A stretch of DNA of 64,000 bases from Theobroma cacao (Eukaryota > Streptophyta > Magnoliopsida > Malvales > Malvaceae): contig NC_030854.1 in the NCBI RefSeq assembly GCF_000208745.1, positions 20,219,822 through 20,283,821 on the forward strand. The letters are read 5' to 3'. Within the stretch, counting starts at the first letter, position 1. The number at the start of each line of letters is the position of its first letter. The notes beneath the pieces were generated by a model that was not told where the DNA came from, ran no database searches, and worked only from the letters and a program-made list of their open reading frames with translations. The translations under genes and the position numbers were made by a program. Below are positions 44,251 through 56,940 of this stretch, one piece after another.

Positions 44251-44553
44251 ATTTTCACTGCAGCAAAAATGAATTTTCGTTGTGATAAAAATTCTTTTAA
44301 TTTCATTGCCCTGTTTCTCACAATAGCGAAATTTCATTCTTTCTACAGCGAGAAACTCTCGGGTGCTAAGAGCTTGACTAGCCCAAATTTTCGCTGTAGC
44401 AAAAATGCATTCTCGTTGTAGCTAGAAACTCTTAGATGGTTAGGTAAAATGCTTGCCCGGGTTTTCGCTGCAGTGAAATTCATTCTTGCTGTAGCAAGAA
44501 ATTCTCGAGTGGTTGGTTCAAAATTTTGCATGAATTTCGCTACAGCGAGATTC
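44251..44553. repeat. Palindrome cluster TTTCGCTGCAGCGAAA type, eight copies
   Basis: Variants start at about 44251, 44273, 44337, 44388, 44410, 44461, 44482 and 44534, including TTTTCACTGCAGCAAAA, TTTTCGCTGTAGCAAAA, TTCTTGCTGTAGCAAGAA (perfect arms) and TTTCGCTACAGCGAGA. This is the same motif as 11350-11367 and 14527-14544. Confidence 0.85.
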
Positions 44554-45240
44554 ACTCTGCCATGCTTGCCTTGCTTGGACTTTACCGTAGTTTTCACTCT
44601 TTGACTTCATTGTTGAACATGGATCTTTCAACACTAAGGCACTAAATAATTAAGGGTTGAATTGAGGGGCTTTAACAAGAAATTAAGCTAAGTTGCATTG
44701 TTTCAACATAAGTGCATCATGTTTTCTAAAACTCTCGTATTGATGCTTGTTCCATTCCTATGTTCACTCATTGGGTTTATACTCACCCTTTTCAACTTCA
44801 TGTTTTCAAATTCAGAAGTAGTTGGGACTAGGTTGAGGTGTCTTCGTATATCCGTCTTTTTGGTAGGTACCATGGCATCCAATAGTTGTACCTTCACCGA
44901 AGGTCACTCTGTTGGAAGTCAATAAGTCTTTTTGCCTTTGTATATACACACGTGATGTAAATCATTAAAATACATGTCATAAACAATATATGTTTATTTT
45001 GATTAACCTTGCCACTATGAGTTGGCAATGGGTGACATTATTTTGGATGATATAAATCTAAGTAGTTGGTTGCCATGTTATATTGTTGAAATAATTGTAC
45101 TTGAGAATTACGAAATATGGCATTTAAAGTGATGGATAGAATGATGAATAGGATCATGTAAAAAAAGGCTTGCTTGGGCTTAGTGGGCTATGCCCATTGG
45201 GCCCATGCGTCGGTCATGGCCCGAAAATTAGGTTGTGACA

Positions 45241-45245
45241 ATATA
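45241..45245. repeat. Target-site duplication ATATA (right)
   Basis: An exact match to 42874-42878 after the terminal CA. Confidence 0.85.
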
Positions 45246-47016
45246 CTAATGGAAGTAATTATGAAAATAGGGAAAGATGAATTCTTGAATTAATAGTAAT
45301 GTGAGCATAAGGTGTTGACCAAGATTGACTACTTTCAGGGCAATTTTAAGTTGAAAATTTAGTAAACTATTTGAGTTACAAGACAAGAAAGACAATTATT
45401 ATGAATGTTAAGGAATTGTGGGATACTATAAATGGTAAATAAGTATGTGAGTAGTGTTATGGACATTGTAAGTTCATTGTACAACATGGAAGGAATGTCC
45501 TAAGGTGGAACTTATTTGATCGATGACAAAGTATTAAGGAATAACATGAGTTTAAAAGTATTGATTTGGCCTAGTGCATATGATAAGCAAAAGAGAAGAT
45601 ACACATAGTCATGGAAATTGTGGTGTAGGCCCAAAAGAAAGCTTGGTTGAGCATGGTCCATGTAAAACCTTAAAGGTGGAAGAATTTCTTGGGTAAAGCA
45701 ATTTCTAGCAGCCACAACACCTCAGTGCTGACTCTTCAGCGTTGCAACGTTGAGATCACTTAAATTCCAATAGCTGTAACACCGTAACGCTAATTGCCCA
45801 ACATTGTAGCACCAAGAACATTTCATGTCTTGAAGGCATGAGCAAGTGGCGAGTGGCATGATGATGAACATACAAGTCAAATTATGGTCATTGTCTAGGA
45901 TGCATGAGCATTGTTATTTGGAGGTTTAAGTGTATTGGAGAAAGTTATATGAATTGAAAAGTTTCTTATTTACCTTATACATTGGCATGTAAATAAAGGA
46001 GAAGTTGGAGAATCGTTGAGATAAGCTATAATGTGGAGAATTAAGAGGAACATTAAGTTGACCAAAGATGAATTTTAAGAAATAAAGAAGACAAGAGATA
46101 AAGCCTAGTCAAAGACTAAGAAAAGAATAAGTGCATGTTTTTTAAGTGAATGTGCTTGAAATATTAATGAGCAAATAAGTAATTAAGTGTCCGGAAATGC
46201 ATCCAAGTTTTAAAAAGGATAGACCAAACTATATGTGGCAAGAATGATGGTTAATATTACTTAGGAATATTTTATATGCATGATGAGGTAATCTGGTGTT
46301 TGGAATTTGCCAAGAAGCCTGATGGCTAAACCACAGGTTATGTGGTCATATGTTGTGAGACAAAAGCTTAAGGTGGGTATTCATAAGGAAATACTCAAGA
46401 GGAATCCTGTTATAAATCTTATGAAAGCAAGCATTAAGTGGTGTAGATGCTAAAAGGGAAATAATAACGTATTGGTGTAAAGGAATAATATAAAAGATGA
46501 TTGAAGATAACCATGATAATGAAGTTGGTAAATGAAAATTCCCTAGCGTGGAAATTGAAATTCAAAAATGCATGAGGTGCACATGACTCAAATGAATCTA
46601 AGTCTTGAGTGACTAACTAATATCAAAATGCAATAAGAATATAATAAATGTTGGAGGTATGAAAGATAATTGAGAAATGAAGATGACTTTTAAAAATTGT
46701 GGTGTTGTGTGAGATGCAATGATCAAGTAAAGATAAACCTTGAAGGATTAATAAGATCATAAAGCCTATACGAGAATTGGATTATAACTTAATGAAAAGG
46801 ATGTTTAGCAAATGAGATGTGGTTAATGACATTATGATGCAAGGATACATGGTAAAATGAAACTTATGCATATGATTGGAAATGATAAGAAAAGAGTCAA
46901 AGCATGTAAATTATGTGAAGTTATGCAGAGGCATAATGTGAATTCATATGGATTACATAAGAGATAACTTATGGTAGGATGTAAGTTAAATGGTAACTTA
47001 AATGTCCAAAGGGGGA
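45246..47016 (+). mobile_element. Non-coding internal region of B element with polypurine tract
   Basis: It continues the element interrupted at 42873. I find no capsid, protease, RT or integrase motif in any frame, only AT-rich sequence with short ORFs. It ends CCAAAGGGGGA (47006-47016), a good polypurine tract on the plus strand, where a B 3' LTR starting TGTAACACC would be expected. Instead a D-family LTR, TGTCACGACC, begins at once. The element is therefore a non-autonomous, pol-less derivative with a lost 3' LTR. Confidence 0.5.
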
Positions 47017-50000
47017 TGTCACGACCTAGAACTCCCATCGAGCCTGTGACAACCGCCGCAACGTCTCGATAGACATTCATTACCCGGAATGTCAATCGAA
47101 ACCTCACAACGCTTAACATTAGTTTTTCTCGCTTCCCCTATGAGTATTAGTTACTAAAATCATGTTTTGAGAGATTATAAACTATTTCCAAATCAAAACA
47201 ATAGAAAAATAAATTTTTTCTCACAGGGGCATTTTTGTCATTTTTCCTCAAAAATCTCGAAATTCGCTAAAAATGTAGTATGGAAGTGGAAAATACATAT
47301 TTCATAATCAAAAATAAGTTTAGATATCTAAAACATTCATTTAAAGTGAAATTATAACTATTTAAATATAATATAAATATTTAATAAAATATTCTATTTT
47401 CTTATAAAATAATATTTATAGAGTTACCGGTAAATAATTTTTGTAGCGTAAAAGTTAAATAAATTCATACATACTGTAACACAGATAACCAAAGTATAAA
47501 ATTTAATTTACAGTGACACGTGGGCCCACGAACGACCAAAAGTATCAAAAGCGGTAAACCTACAATTTTTGAGGATGTAAGTCCAACTGTAGCCCTCAAC
47601 AAAGTGAGCTATCTACCGACTATCCTGAGCCTAAAATGGGTGGAAATGAGGGTGGTGAGATTATATAATCCCAGTGAGTAAACAAATACCATCTAAAATA
47701 TCTAAAGTTGAGTAAATGGAGACAGATTAAAATAGATTATCATACTGTAATTCATCACCTTTCAACTCATTTCAACCAAATAAAATCAATTCATATAAAT
47801 TGAGTAATCAACATGGCTTATGAATTTCTTAAAACTTTGGCTCGTCCCAAAATCATTCTCATACTCAGTTATCAAGGATACCTTGGCCGAGCTATCCCAA
47901 CTGAGTCTGCCAAGACTGATAAAAAGTTATGTACGCATAAATCATGTTTTTATTTTGAAAACATAGCCGCTCTTTGACATTGGCTAAGTTCACCCTCACG
48001 TGGTGGTTTGGCGTGAAGTGAACTCTAAAGTGTTAACCTTAGGAGTTATCCATCCGCACCTTTCATACTGAGGTATGAATATAATAGGGTTACCGTGCCC
48101 TCTCTAATAGGCTAGTCCACGGAACCCGTCCACTGCAGCGACTAATCAATAACCCACCAATTCAATAAAATTTAACAGCATGACATGGCAATTTTATCAT
48201 TATGCAGCTTATCAAGGCAAACAATAGTTTATACATTTTCAACACAAATACCAATTCAACCATTCATGCCAATATTATCATAAGCCATTCAATTCAAACC
48301 ATGATTTATAACACAGCAATTAGTCTCCAATTACTCCATTTTCAAAACCATCATTCAATTTCAAGACAATTTATAAAATCGTTTCATTTAAATACATTTT
48401 GTTTATCAAACATAAAGATTTACCATTTGAACTCATTTTTCATAAAATCACAAAATTGGATAAAAACCACATTAGATAATTAAGACGATAGTAAGGTTAC
48501 TCACTATTTCGGGAGTCGAATTCTGAGTATTCTGATTCTTGATCCTTGGGTACTATCTCTTTACTTTTGCTAGAATGCTCACCACCTAGACATAATGCAC
48601 AATAAACCATTTACTACATTTGTGCTAAATTGTTATAAAACAAATTTAGGCTCTATACTAATGCATGAATGGGATGTAAATTGTTCGGATTATCGTCTAA
48701 ACACGGTGTTCTACACCAATTCAATTGTGTACCTAAATAAAACGGTATTGGCCTAATTCGATCTATCACTCGATTAATTGGCCAATATGTCCAATTTAAC
48801 TCCAAATAATTCCATTTTTCTTCCAATTCTCCAAATCATCAAACACTAATTAAATAACTTGAAATATGGCAAATCATCCTCACATTTTTTCTTGGAAAAT
48901 TCGACCATGGTGGGTGCATCAACATTATAATTTTTCCTACTTGATTCACACACCATAAATCACTAATTCCTAACCAAATCACTTGAAATAAAATCAAAAT
49001 CATCCTCAATATTCCACATAGAGAATTCGGCCAATGATGGGTGATGGAAGAACATGAATTTTTCTTGCTTGATTTTCATGCTATACATCACCAATCAACT
49101 AAAAACACTAAAATACATTGAAATCTAACAAAATCAAGCATCAAAACCACTCTCTAAGTGTTCAGCGAGCAAGATACGCATCATGAAATCATGTGATTCA
49201 ACCATGGAAAATGCAAAAGATGGGAAAGGTAGATCACAAGTCAAAATCAAGAAATTTTACCTTTGATTACTTGATTACTTGGAATCCACCAATTTTCTCT
49301 TGAATTTTCACCCTAGGGTTCTTGTTCTTTCTTTTCTTCCTTTGTTCTTCCTTTGGCTGGCCATATGAAGAGAAATGGGCTGATTTTGTGCTAATTTATA
49401 AGGAAAATAATAAATGGATGAGAATTTGACACATGTTACCATTCCATTGGTCCATGTGTCATACTTACTCATTAAGCAATCTCTCCCCACCACTTAGAAT
49501 TCCTCAATTATCCATGATAATATTGGGTAAAATCCATGTGCTGGATAAGTGTTTGGTGGTGTAAAATTACAATTTTGCCCTTGGGGTGGCAAAATGACTA
49601 TTTTGCCCTTATGCTCGAAAAAATATCGAAATTAAAATTTTTCACTTCTCAAACTCAAATTATGTTCTAAATACTCAATCTTGATCAAAAACTTCTTCCA
49701 ACATTCCAATTTTAACCTCGGGTGCCAAAACAACCATTTTGCCCTTAGGTCATGAAAATTGTAATTTGACTCCAAATCGATCTTCAAACTCTAAATCACC
49801 ATTTTAAATCATTCTGGGATTTCAAAATTCTCAATTTTATCTTAAAATCTCTCTTTGGACTAGTTCGAGGCTTACTTCAACTTAATTGTACCATTTGGTA
49901 CATTATCATCCTTTAATGATTTTCAAGGTACCCAAGTAATCAAACATGCATTCTTATGTAAGAATGGCATAATAAACATATTGTAGAGTCGGGCTTGATA
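47017..50000 (-). mobile_element. LARD-like element D, 3' LTR
   Basis: It runs from TGTCACGACCTAGAACTC on the left to ...GTCGGGCTTGATA on the right (2984 bp; terminal CA changed to TA). It parallels 53949-56940 over its whole length in the same orientation, so the pair bound one element read on the minus strand. It is related to C LTRs (GTGGTTTGGCGTGAAGTGAAC, GATTAATTGGCCAA). The left flank pentamer GGGGA does not match the right flank, so no TSD is visible. Confidence 0.9.
49392..49403 (-). promoter_or_regulatory. TATA box of D LTR (left copy)
   Basis: On the minus strand CCTTATAAATTA precedes GCACAAAATCAGCCCATTTC, in the same position as the C LTR boxes. The right copy is at 56331-56341 (TTATAAATTA). 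Confidence 0.5.
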
Positions 50001-50016
50001 GCACCACCCCCTTTAA
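50001..50016 (-). other. Polypurine tract of D element
   Basis: On the minus strand TTTAAAGGGGGTGGTGC lies directly upstream of the left LTR. It is a convincing polypurine tract, in line with minus-strand sense. Confidence 0.8.
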
Positions 50017-53000
50017 AATAAAATTTTGACATCAAAATTTCATTTACTGAACTTATAGAAAAGGTGGGGATGTTGTTTTCTCATTTAATGCTCGACTTCT
50101 TATGTCTTCCCTTTTATAAGGAATTTTGATTTGTTCACCTCATTTACCTCCAATTCAACTTGAGTACTTCACTTATGTCTATTATTATCCTTTAAAATCA
50201 TATCAACAGTAACCTTTACAATTATGAGCTTTTATATCGAGACACCAAGCATGTTTCTATTACTATCATTAAACTTGAACCATAACTCCATCTCAATCAT
50301 ACCAATTTTGATCGCATTTTATACTTATTTAGGTATACCAATCACCATCTTATTACTTCATTCCATATCAAATTTCTCGACTTTCATTCATTCATCCTAT
50401 CCTTATACAATATTGTGTTGTTTACGGCATCATTAACATGCCATACTCATTCCTATACATATCCTCAGCGTTAGGGAAGATTAATGGCTTCAATTATTTC
50501 CACATACTCCATGTTTACCTTGCATTTAGGAAATTTCAATCTTCTTAATCCTATTAGTCCATCTCATATGGCTTAATCATACTATAGATTACATTTCCTT
50601 AACTATTTCCCCAAAATTCCTCAGGTTACTATAAATCGACTTTTGATAAGATTCTTGATCGTTACATTATCTATACAACTCATCAAATAGATTGAGTTCA
50701 AATCTCGAACCACTAAAACCATTCTTCATTTTAGTTGGGTACATCACTAACTCCACACATACGTATATACGCACATTCAAATGTCCATATTCCTCATTAT
50801 GTATACGGGTCTCTGTTTTCAAATACCTTCAGACTAATTTCTCTTTGTTCATTCCCATCCATAACCAAGATTCAATAGAATAATCTTTATAATTCATACA
50901 AATTCTCATTATGCCTGTGCATAGTTCCACATCATTTATATACTTATACTCTCTTCTTATCATTTCAAATTTTATGCTTAAGCTTCCTTGTACTATATAT
51001 CATTGCATCACAATGTCATCTCCATTGAATTATAATCTATTATGCGTGCATGCTTTATAATCCCATTGATATTTCAAAAATTTTCCTTGACTTGATCATT
51101 GCATGTTATGAAATACCATAATTCCTAAAAGCCATCCTTATTCCTTGATTATCTTTCATGCCTCTTACATATATTGTATCCTTATTGCATTTCGATATTG
51201 ATTGGTCATTTAAGACTCAGACTCATTTGAATCATGTATGCCTCAAGCATTTTCAAATTCCAATTTTCCATAATATATTAGGAAAGTTTCATTGTCTGAC
51301 TTCATTATCAAGGTCAACTTCAATCATCTTTTGTTCCACTCTTTTATATGAACAAAACATCATTCTCCCTTAGCCAATTTAGAAATTGCACTTGAAATTG
51401 CAAAACTTGAAACTAGATTCTCCTTACGTACTTTTCAATATTAATACTACTATCACTCTCAACTTACAGCTTCCTTTTTATAACTACATAACTTAGTGCT
51501 TGCTTTCACGAGATCCATGGCAGAACTTCTCTTGAGTATTTCCTTGGGGATATCTATCTTAAACTTATGTCTCACAACATGTGATCACTTAACCCGTAAC
51601 TTAGCCATTTATGTGGCATCCCCTTCGGGGCCCACTCTGAGGTATCGTTATGTCTGGGTCTCCATCACTTGAGTTACTCACATACGCCATGCCTAAGGAC
51701 GACAAGACGGGCCCTGCAAGACCTTCTTGCCAAGTTTCGAACCTCAGACCTTTTGCTCCCCCCCGAAGGAAACCCTTTAACCATTTCAGCTTTAACTCAT
51801 TCATATTGATACCTTCCAAAACCTTAAAGCTCTAATTAACAAAACTTAGAATCAAGTTCAATGACTTTAGGTCAACTCATAAGTTCAACTTCACATCTGT
51901 TTCATTTTATTCATGCGTCCTAGACATGAAGTGTTCTTAGCACTGCAGCACGGTGGCTGTTGGAGTTTACTTAATCAATGTTATTCATCTATATTTAAGT
52001 TTACCACACTAATTATTCTCAACCGTTTAGTTTCCCTCCAAGCTTACGTCACAATTTCCTTAACCATTTATATCCTCTTGTGCTTATCACATATAATATA
52101 GGTAAAGTCAATATTTGTAAATTCATCTCATCGTATAACACTTTCAACAATCAATAAATCCCACTTTAGAATGCTCTTTCCATATTGTATAGTAACTTCA
52201 CCGTATAGTATCACAGCACTATGTTCTTCCATTCTACTATCATGCATACTCCAAAAAATTAATTAAAAGATTTACGTACTTTAACTAATGCTAATTCCAT
52301 TTAGTCATATCTTAAATACTCCAAACTTGTAAATTACAACTCCATGTGTATGTCCGTAGATTGATAATCTTTACATATTTCATGATCATGAAAACTACAA
52401 CTTACAAACTAGCTTTCGATCATATGCACACTATTAGAACAGTAATTTCAACATGTTTAATTCTCCTTTGGTGGTATGTTAAGATCATTCCTAGATACAT
52501 TTTCGTATTAACATTGATATGCCTTTACCATAGCATATAGTGCAAATTTGATAAAGGAATTGTCTCCAAATAACTCTTAAATACAATATTATCAAATTGT
52601 ATACCACTAAATGTTAAGATCTTGACTTTATTCATCAATAACCAATCACATTTATTAAGTGAATAATTTACTTAGTTATTACACCTTGCCTTTGTGATGA
52701 TAAGATCAAAGTTATCCTAAACTTAGGATGCAGAAGTTCTCTCTCTTAGAGTATATCCAAACATCAACATTTTCTAAATTCTTTACTCTGGGGAGATCAC
52801 CTTCAAGATTGATCATTCGTATCATAGGCCACACTTTGAACCGAATAAACTTTTAAATTGATCTTTCAAGTAATTCGTATATCACTCTCAATTATAGAAC
52901 TTCATATGGCACTTAGACTAGATTTGACATTTCCAAGTCATTTAACCTCAAGCTACCAATTCCACATCTAGTCCTTTAATCCCTTGGCTCCCCTTACTAT

Positions 53001-53929
53001 GCATAGCAAAGTTCAAGCTCATCCTTAGAGCAGATTTGTTTACTAACTTCTTACTTCATGACCACACATCAATTATAGTAATCATTGATACTGACTCTCG
53101 AGTTAATTCACTTGCTTATATCCATGAACTATAATAGGTCCAATCAATTCTTGAAATCTCACAATCGCTTAATTGAAATCAACACCAGTTCCCTCTAAGT
53201 TGCTGTACCTATTCAACACATATTCACATATAAAATATTTCAAAATCCCAACAGCACTTTTATATCGGCATAACAAGCTCAATTAACATAGTATTCTTAT
53301 CTTCATGCACATAAGTATGGGTATACTCTTACCTCAATGCTTAATTTATACACTCCAAGTGAATTACAACCATCACTATTTATTTTAATCAAAGTGCGCC
53401 CCTTATTACCATTATCACACATGTTCATTTATATTAACCCCAATACAATCCATAGTCCCCAACTCTTTTTCCAATTGACAACCATGAGTTCAATTATAAC
53501 TCCATTAAATAAATAAACTATCACGGCCTATTAGTCCAACTCCAAATTTCTCCATCCTTAATTAGAGGGATATATAATTTCATTAATCTTTCATTAGGAG
53601 CATTCGTTTTAAGATCTCTCTAACACTGGCTTGTGTCACGAGTGGCATCTTAAACCCGGACAACGGCCCTACTTCTGACCTTTGCATAACATTAACAAGG
53701 AAGTGGATTACTAGAAACAGGAGTTCATATAGCTCCCTGTCTATGACTTATGCTCCCATAAGATCTATAAGAAGAAATAGAACAAGTATAAATAACTCCA
53801 AATTCTATATGCAGATGCACGTATTCTATTCTATCAAACCTAACTTAACTTATCTTAACTTGGGCCACACTGACACTGTAGTTTTTAAAACAACTTTAAA
53901 CCAAAAAGCTCTAATCTTTAAAACCAAAA
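50017..53929 (-). mobile_element. Non-coding internal region of D (LARD-like)
   Basis: About 3.9 kb without gag or pol motifs on either strand and without an ORF above about 100 codons. Only its ends resemble the coding chromovirus C. About 50017-50120 matches the pol 3' end and 3' untranslated part (AAAATTTTGACATCAAAATT, TTCTCAT..TGCTCGACTTC), and 53790-53929 matches the C leader (TTCTATATGCAGATGCACGT, GGGCCACACTGACACTGTA). This is the layout of a large retrotransposon derivative: complete LTRs, primer site and polypurine tract around non-coding DNA, mobilised by a partner's enzymes. A SINE-like insertion lies at 51601-51795. Confidence 0.8.
51601..51795 (-). mobile_element. SINE-like, tRNA-derived segment
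   Basis: On the minus strand AAAGCTGAAATGGTTAAAGG (about 51774-51793) resembles RNA polymerase III box A. About 30 bases on, AGGTCTGAGGTTCGAAACT (about 51733-51751) resembles box B (GGTTCGAAA). This spacing is that of a tRNA gene, and plant SINEs begin this way. The body continues with TCCTTAGGCATGGCGTATGT, CAAGTGATGGAGACCCAGAC and CCCCGAAGGGGATGCCACAT. It is GC-richer than its surroundings. I see no clear tail or TSD, so it is tentative. Confidence 0.45.
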
Positions 53930-53941
53930 GCTCTGATACCA
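53930..53941 (-). other. tRNA-Met primer-binding site of D element
   Basis: On the minus strand TGGTATCAGAGC is exact, 7 bases from the right LTR. It is preserved although the body is non-coding. Confidence 0.92.
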
Positions 53942-53948
53942 CTCTAAT

Positions 53949-56940
53949 TGTCACGACCCGGAACTCCCATCGAGCCCGTGACAACCGTCGTGACGTCCCG
54001 ATAGACATTCATTACCCGGAATGTCAATCGAAACCTCGCAAGGCTTAACATCAATTTTTCTCACTTCCCCTATTAGTATTAGTTACTAAAATCATGTTTT
54101 GAGAGATTATAAACTATTTTCAAATCAAAACAATAGAAAAATAATTTTTTTCTCACAGAGGCATTTTGGTCATTTTTCCTTAAAAATCTCGAAATTCGCT
54201 AAAAATGTAGTATACCAGTGGAAAACACATATTTCATAATCAAAAATAAATTTAGATATCTAAAACATTCATTTAAATTGAAATTATAACTATTTGAATA
54301 TAATATAAATATTCCATAAAATATTCTATTTTCTTATAAAACAATATTTATAGAGTTACCGGTAAATAATTTTTGTAGCGTAAAAGTTAGATAAATTCAT
54401 ACATATTGTAATACAGATAACCAAAGTATAAAATTTAATTTACAGTGACACGTGGGCCCACGAACGACCAAAAGTATGAAAAACTGTAAACTTACAGTTT
54501 TTTAGGATGCAAGTTTAACTGTAGCCCTCAACAAAGTGAGCTATCTATCGACTATCCTGAGCCTGAAATGGGTGGAAATGAGGGTGGTGAGATTATATAA
54601 TCCCAGTGAGTAAACAAATACCATCTAAAATATCTAAAGCTGAGTAAATGGAGACAGATTAAAATAGATTATCATACTGTAATTTATCACCTTTCAACTC
54701 ATTTCAACCAAGTAAAATCAATTCATGTAAATCGAGTAATCAACATGGTTTATGAATTTCTTAAAACTTTGGCTCGTGCCAAAATCATTCTTATACTCAA
54801 TTATCAGGGATACCTTGATCGAGGGTTATCCCAACCGAGTCCGCCAAGGCTATTAAAAAGTTATTTACGCATAAATCATGTTTTTATTTTAAAAACATAG
54901 TCGTTCCTTGGCGTTGGCTAAGTTCACCCTCACGTGGTGGTTTAGCATGAAGTGAACTATAAAGTTGTACCTCAAGAGTTACCCTACACGCCTCTCCGAC
55001 CGAGGTAAGAATATAATAGGGTTACCGTGCCCCTTCTAATAGGCTGGTCCACGGAACCAGTCCATTGCAGTGGCTAATCAATAACCCACCAATTCAATAA
55101 AATTCAACAGCATGACATGGCAATTTTATCATTATCCAACCTATCAAGGCAAACAACAATTTATGCATTTTCAACACAAATACCAATTCAGTCATTCATG
55201 CCAATATTGCCATAAGCCAATCAATTAGAATCATAAATTCACAATACATCAAATGGTCTCCAATTACTTTATTTTCAAAGCCATCGTTCAATTTCAAGAC
55301 AATTTATAAAATCATTTCATTTAAACACATTTTGTTTATAAAACATAAAGATTTACCATTTAAACTCATTTTCCATAAAATCAGAAAATCAGATAAAAAC
55401 CACTTTAGATAATTAAAATGATAGTAAGGTTACTCACTATTTCAGGATTCGAATTCTGAGTACTCCAATTCTTGATCCTCGGGTACTATTTCTTTACTTT
55501 TGCCAGAATGCTCACCACCTAGACATAATGCACAATAAGCCATTTACTACATTTGTGCTAAATTGTTATAAAACCAATTCAGGCTTGATACTAATGTATG
55601 AAATGGGATGCAAATTGTTTGGATTATAGTCTAAACATGGTGCTCTACACAAATGCAATTGTGTACCTAAATAAAACAGCATTGGCCTAATTCGATCTAT
55701 CACTCGATTAATTGGCCAATATGTCCAATTTAACTCCAAATAATTCCATTTTTCTTCCAATTCTCCAAATCATCAAACACAAATTAAATAACTTGAAATA
55801 TGACAAAATCATCCTCACATTTTCTCTTGGAAAATTCGGCCATGGTGGGTGCATCAACACTATAATTTTTCCCATTTGATTCTCACACCATAAATCACTA
55901 ATTCCTAACCAAATCACTTGAAATAAAATCAAAATCATCATCAATATTCCACATGGAGAATTCGGCCAATGATGAACTCATGAGGAATATGTGAATTTCA
56001 AGCTTAATTCTTACACTTAACACCATAAACAACTAAAAACATCCATATATCTTGAAAATCTATCTAAATCATCATCAAATTCTCTCTCCTAGGGTTTGAT
56101 CAGCACACTATCCTTCATGATATCTTGTGATTCAACCATGGAAAATAAGAAAAAATGCTTAAGAAAGAGAGATCTCAAGCTTAATTGAAAAATCTTACAT
56201 TTTTTTCACTTGTTTCCTTAAATTTTAACACTTTTCCCTTGAATTTTTTCACCTAGGGTTTTGTTCTTCCTTTCTTCCTTTGTTCTTGCTTTGGCCGGCC
56301 ATAATAAAGAGAAATGGGTAGATTTTGTGCTAATTTATAAAGAAAATAATAAAGAAATAAAAACTTGACACTTGTCACCATTCCGTTGGTCCATTTTTAA
56401 ATTCTTAACTATTAAGCTTTCTTTCTCTGCCACATAAAATCCTTCAATTATCCATGATAATAGTGAGTGGAATTCATGTGCTGGACAAGTGTTGGGTGGT
56501 GTAAAATTACAATTTTACCCCTGGGGTGGTAAAATGACTATTTTGCCTCTATGCTCGAAAAAATGCCTGAATTAAAATTTTTCACTTCTCAAACTCAAAT
56601 TATGTTCTAAATAGTCAATCTTGATCAAAAACTTATTCCAACATTCCAATTTTAACCTCGGGTGGCAAAATGACCATTTTGCCCTTAAGTCATGAAAATT
56701 TCAATTTCACTCCAAATCAGTCCTCGAACTCCGAATCACCATTTTAAGTCATTATGGGTTTTTAAAATTCTCAATTTCATCTTAAAATCTCTATTTGAAC
56801 TAGTTCGAGGCTTAAATCAACTTAATTGTACCATTTGGTATAATACCGTCCTTTAACGATTTTTGAGGTACCCAAGTAAGCAAGCATGCATTCTAATGTA
56901 AGAATGTCATAATAAACATATTTTAGAGCTAGGCCTGACA
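53949..56940 (-). mobile_element. LARD-like element D, 5' LTR
   Basis: It runs from TGTCACGACCCGGAACTC to ...GCTAGGCCTGACA (2992 bp). It is similar in length and sequence to 47017-50000, with scattered substitutions and few indels. As 5' LTR it is adjacent to the primer site at 53930-53941. An opposite-strand LTR of the same superfamily follows at 56941. Confidence 0.92.
56331..56341 (-). promoter_or_regulatory. TATA box of D LTR (right copy)
   Basis: On the minus strand TTTATAAATTA precedes GCACAAAATC, as in the left LTR. Confidence 0.5.

Larger units (their letters stand above)
42879..45240 (+). mobile_element. Family A solo LTR (2362 bp), promoter deleted
   Basis: It runs from TGTGAAACCTTGACC to ...AAATTAGGTTGTGACA with a perfect TSD ATATA and no internal region. 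Compared with 4886-5768 it lacks about 0.2 kb between 43138 and 43141 (equivalent to about 5145-5362), which includes the GCTATAAATATC box. It retains a hairpin tandem repeat (43930-44115) and the richest palindrome cluster (44251-44553). Short ORFs such as 43866-44117 run through the tandem repeat and are not genes. Confidence 0.92.

Noticed and set aside
43866..44337. ORFs on both strands rich in Cys-Gly or His-Pro
   Set aside because: They follow the hairpin tandem repeat of the A LTR, and frames on both strands remain open only because of the repeat.
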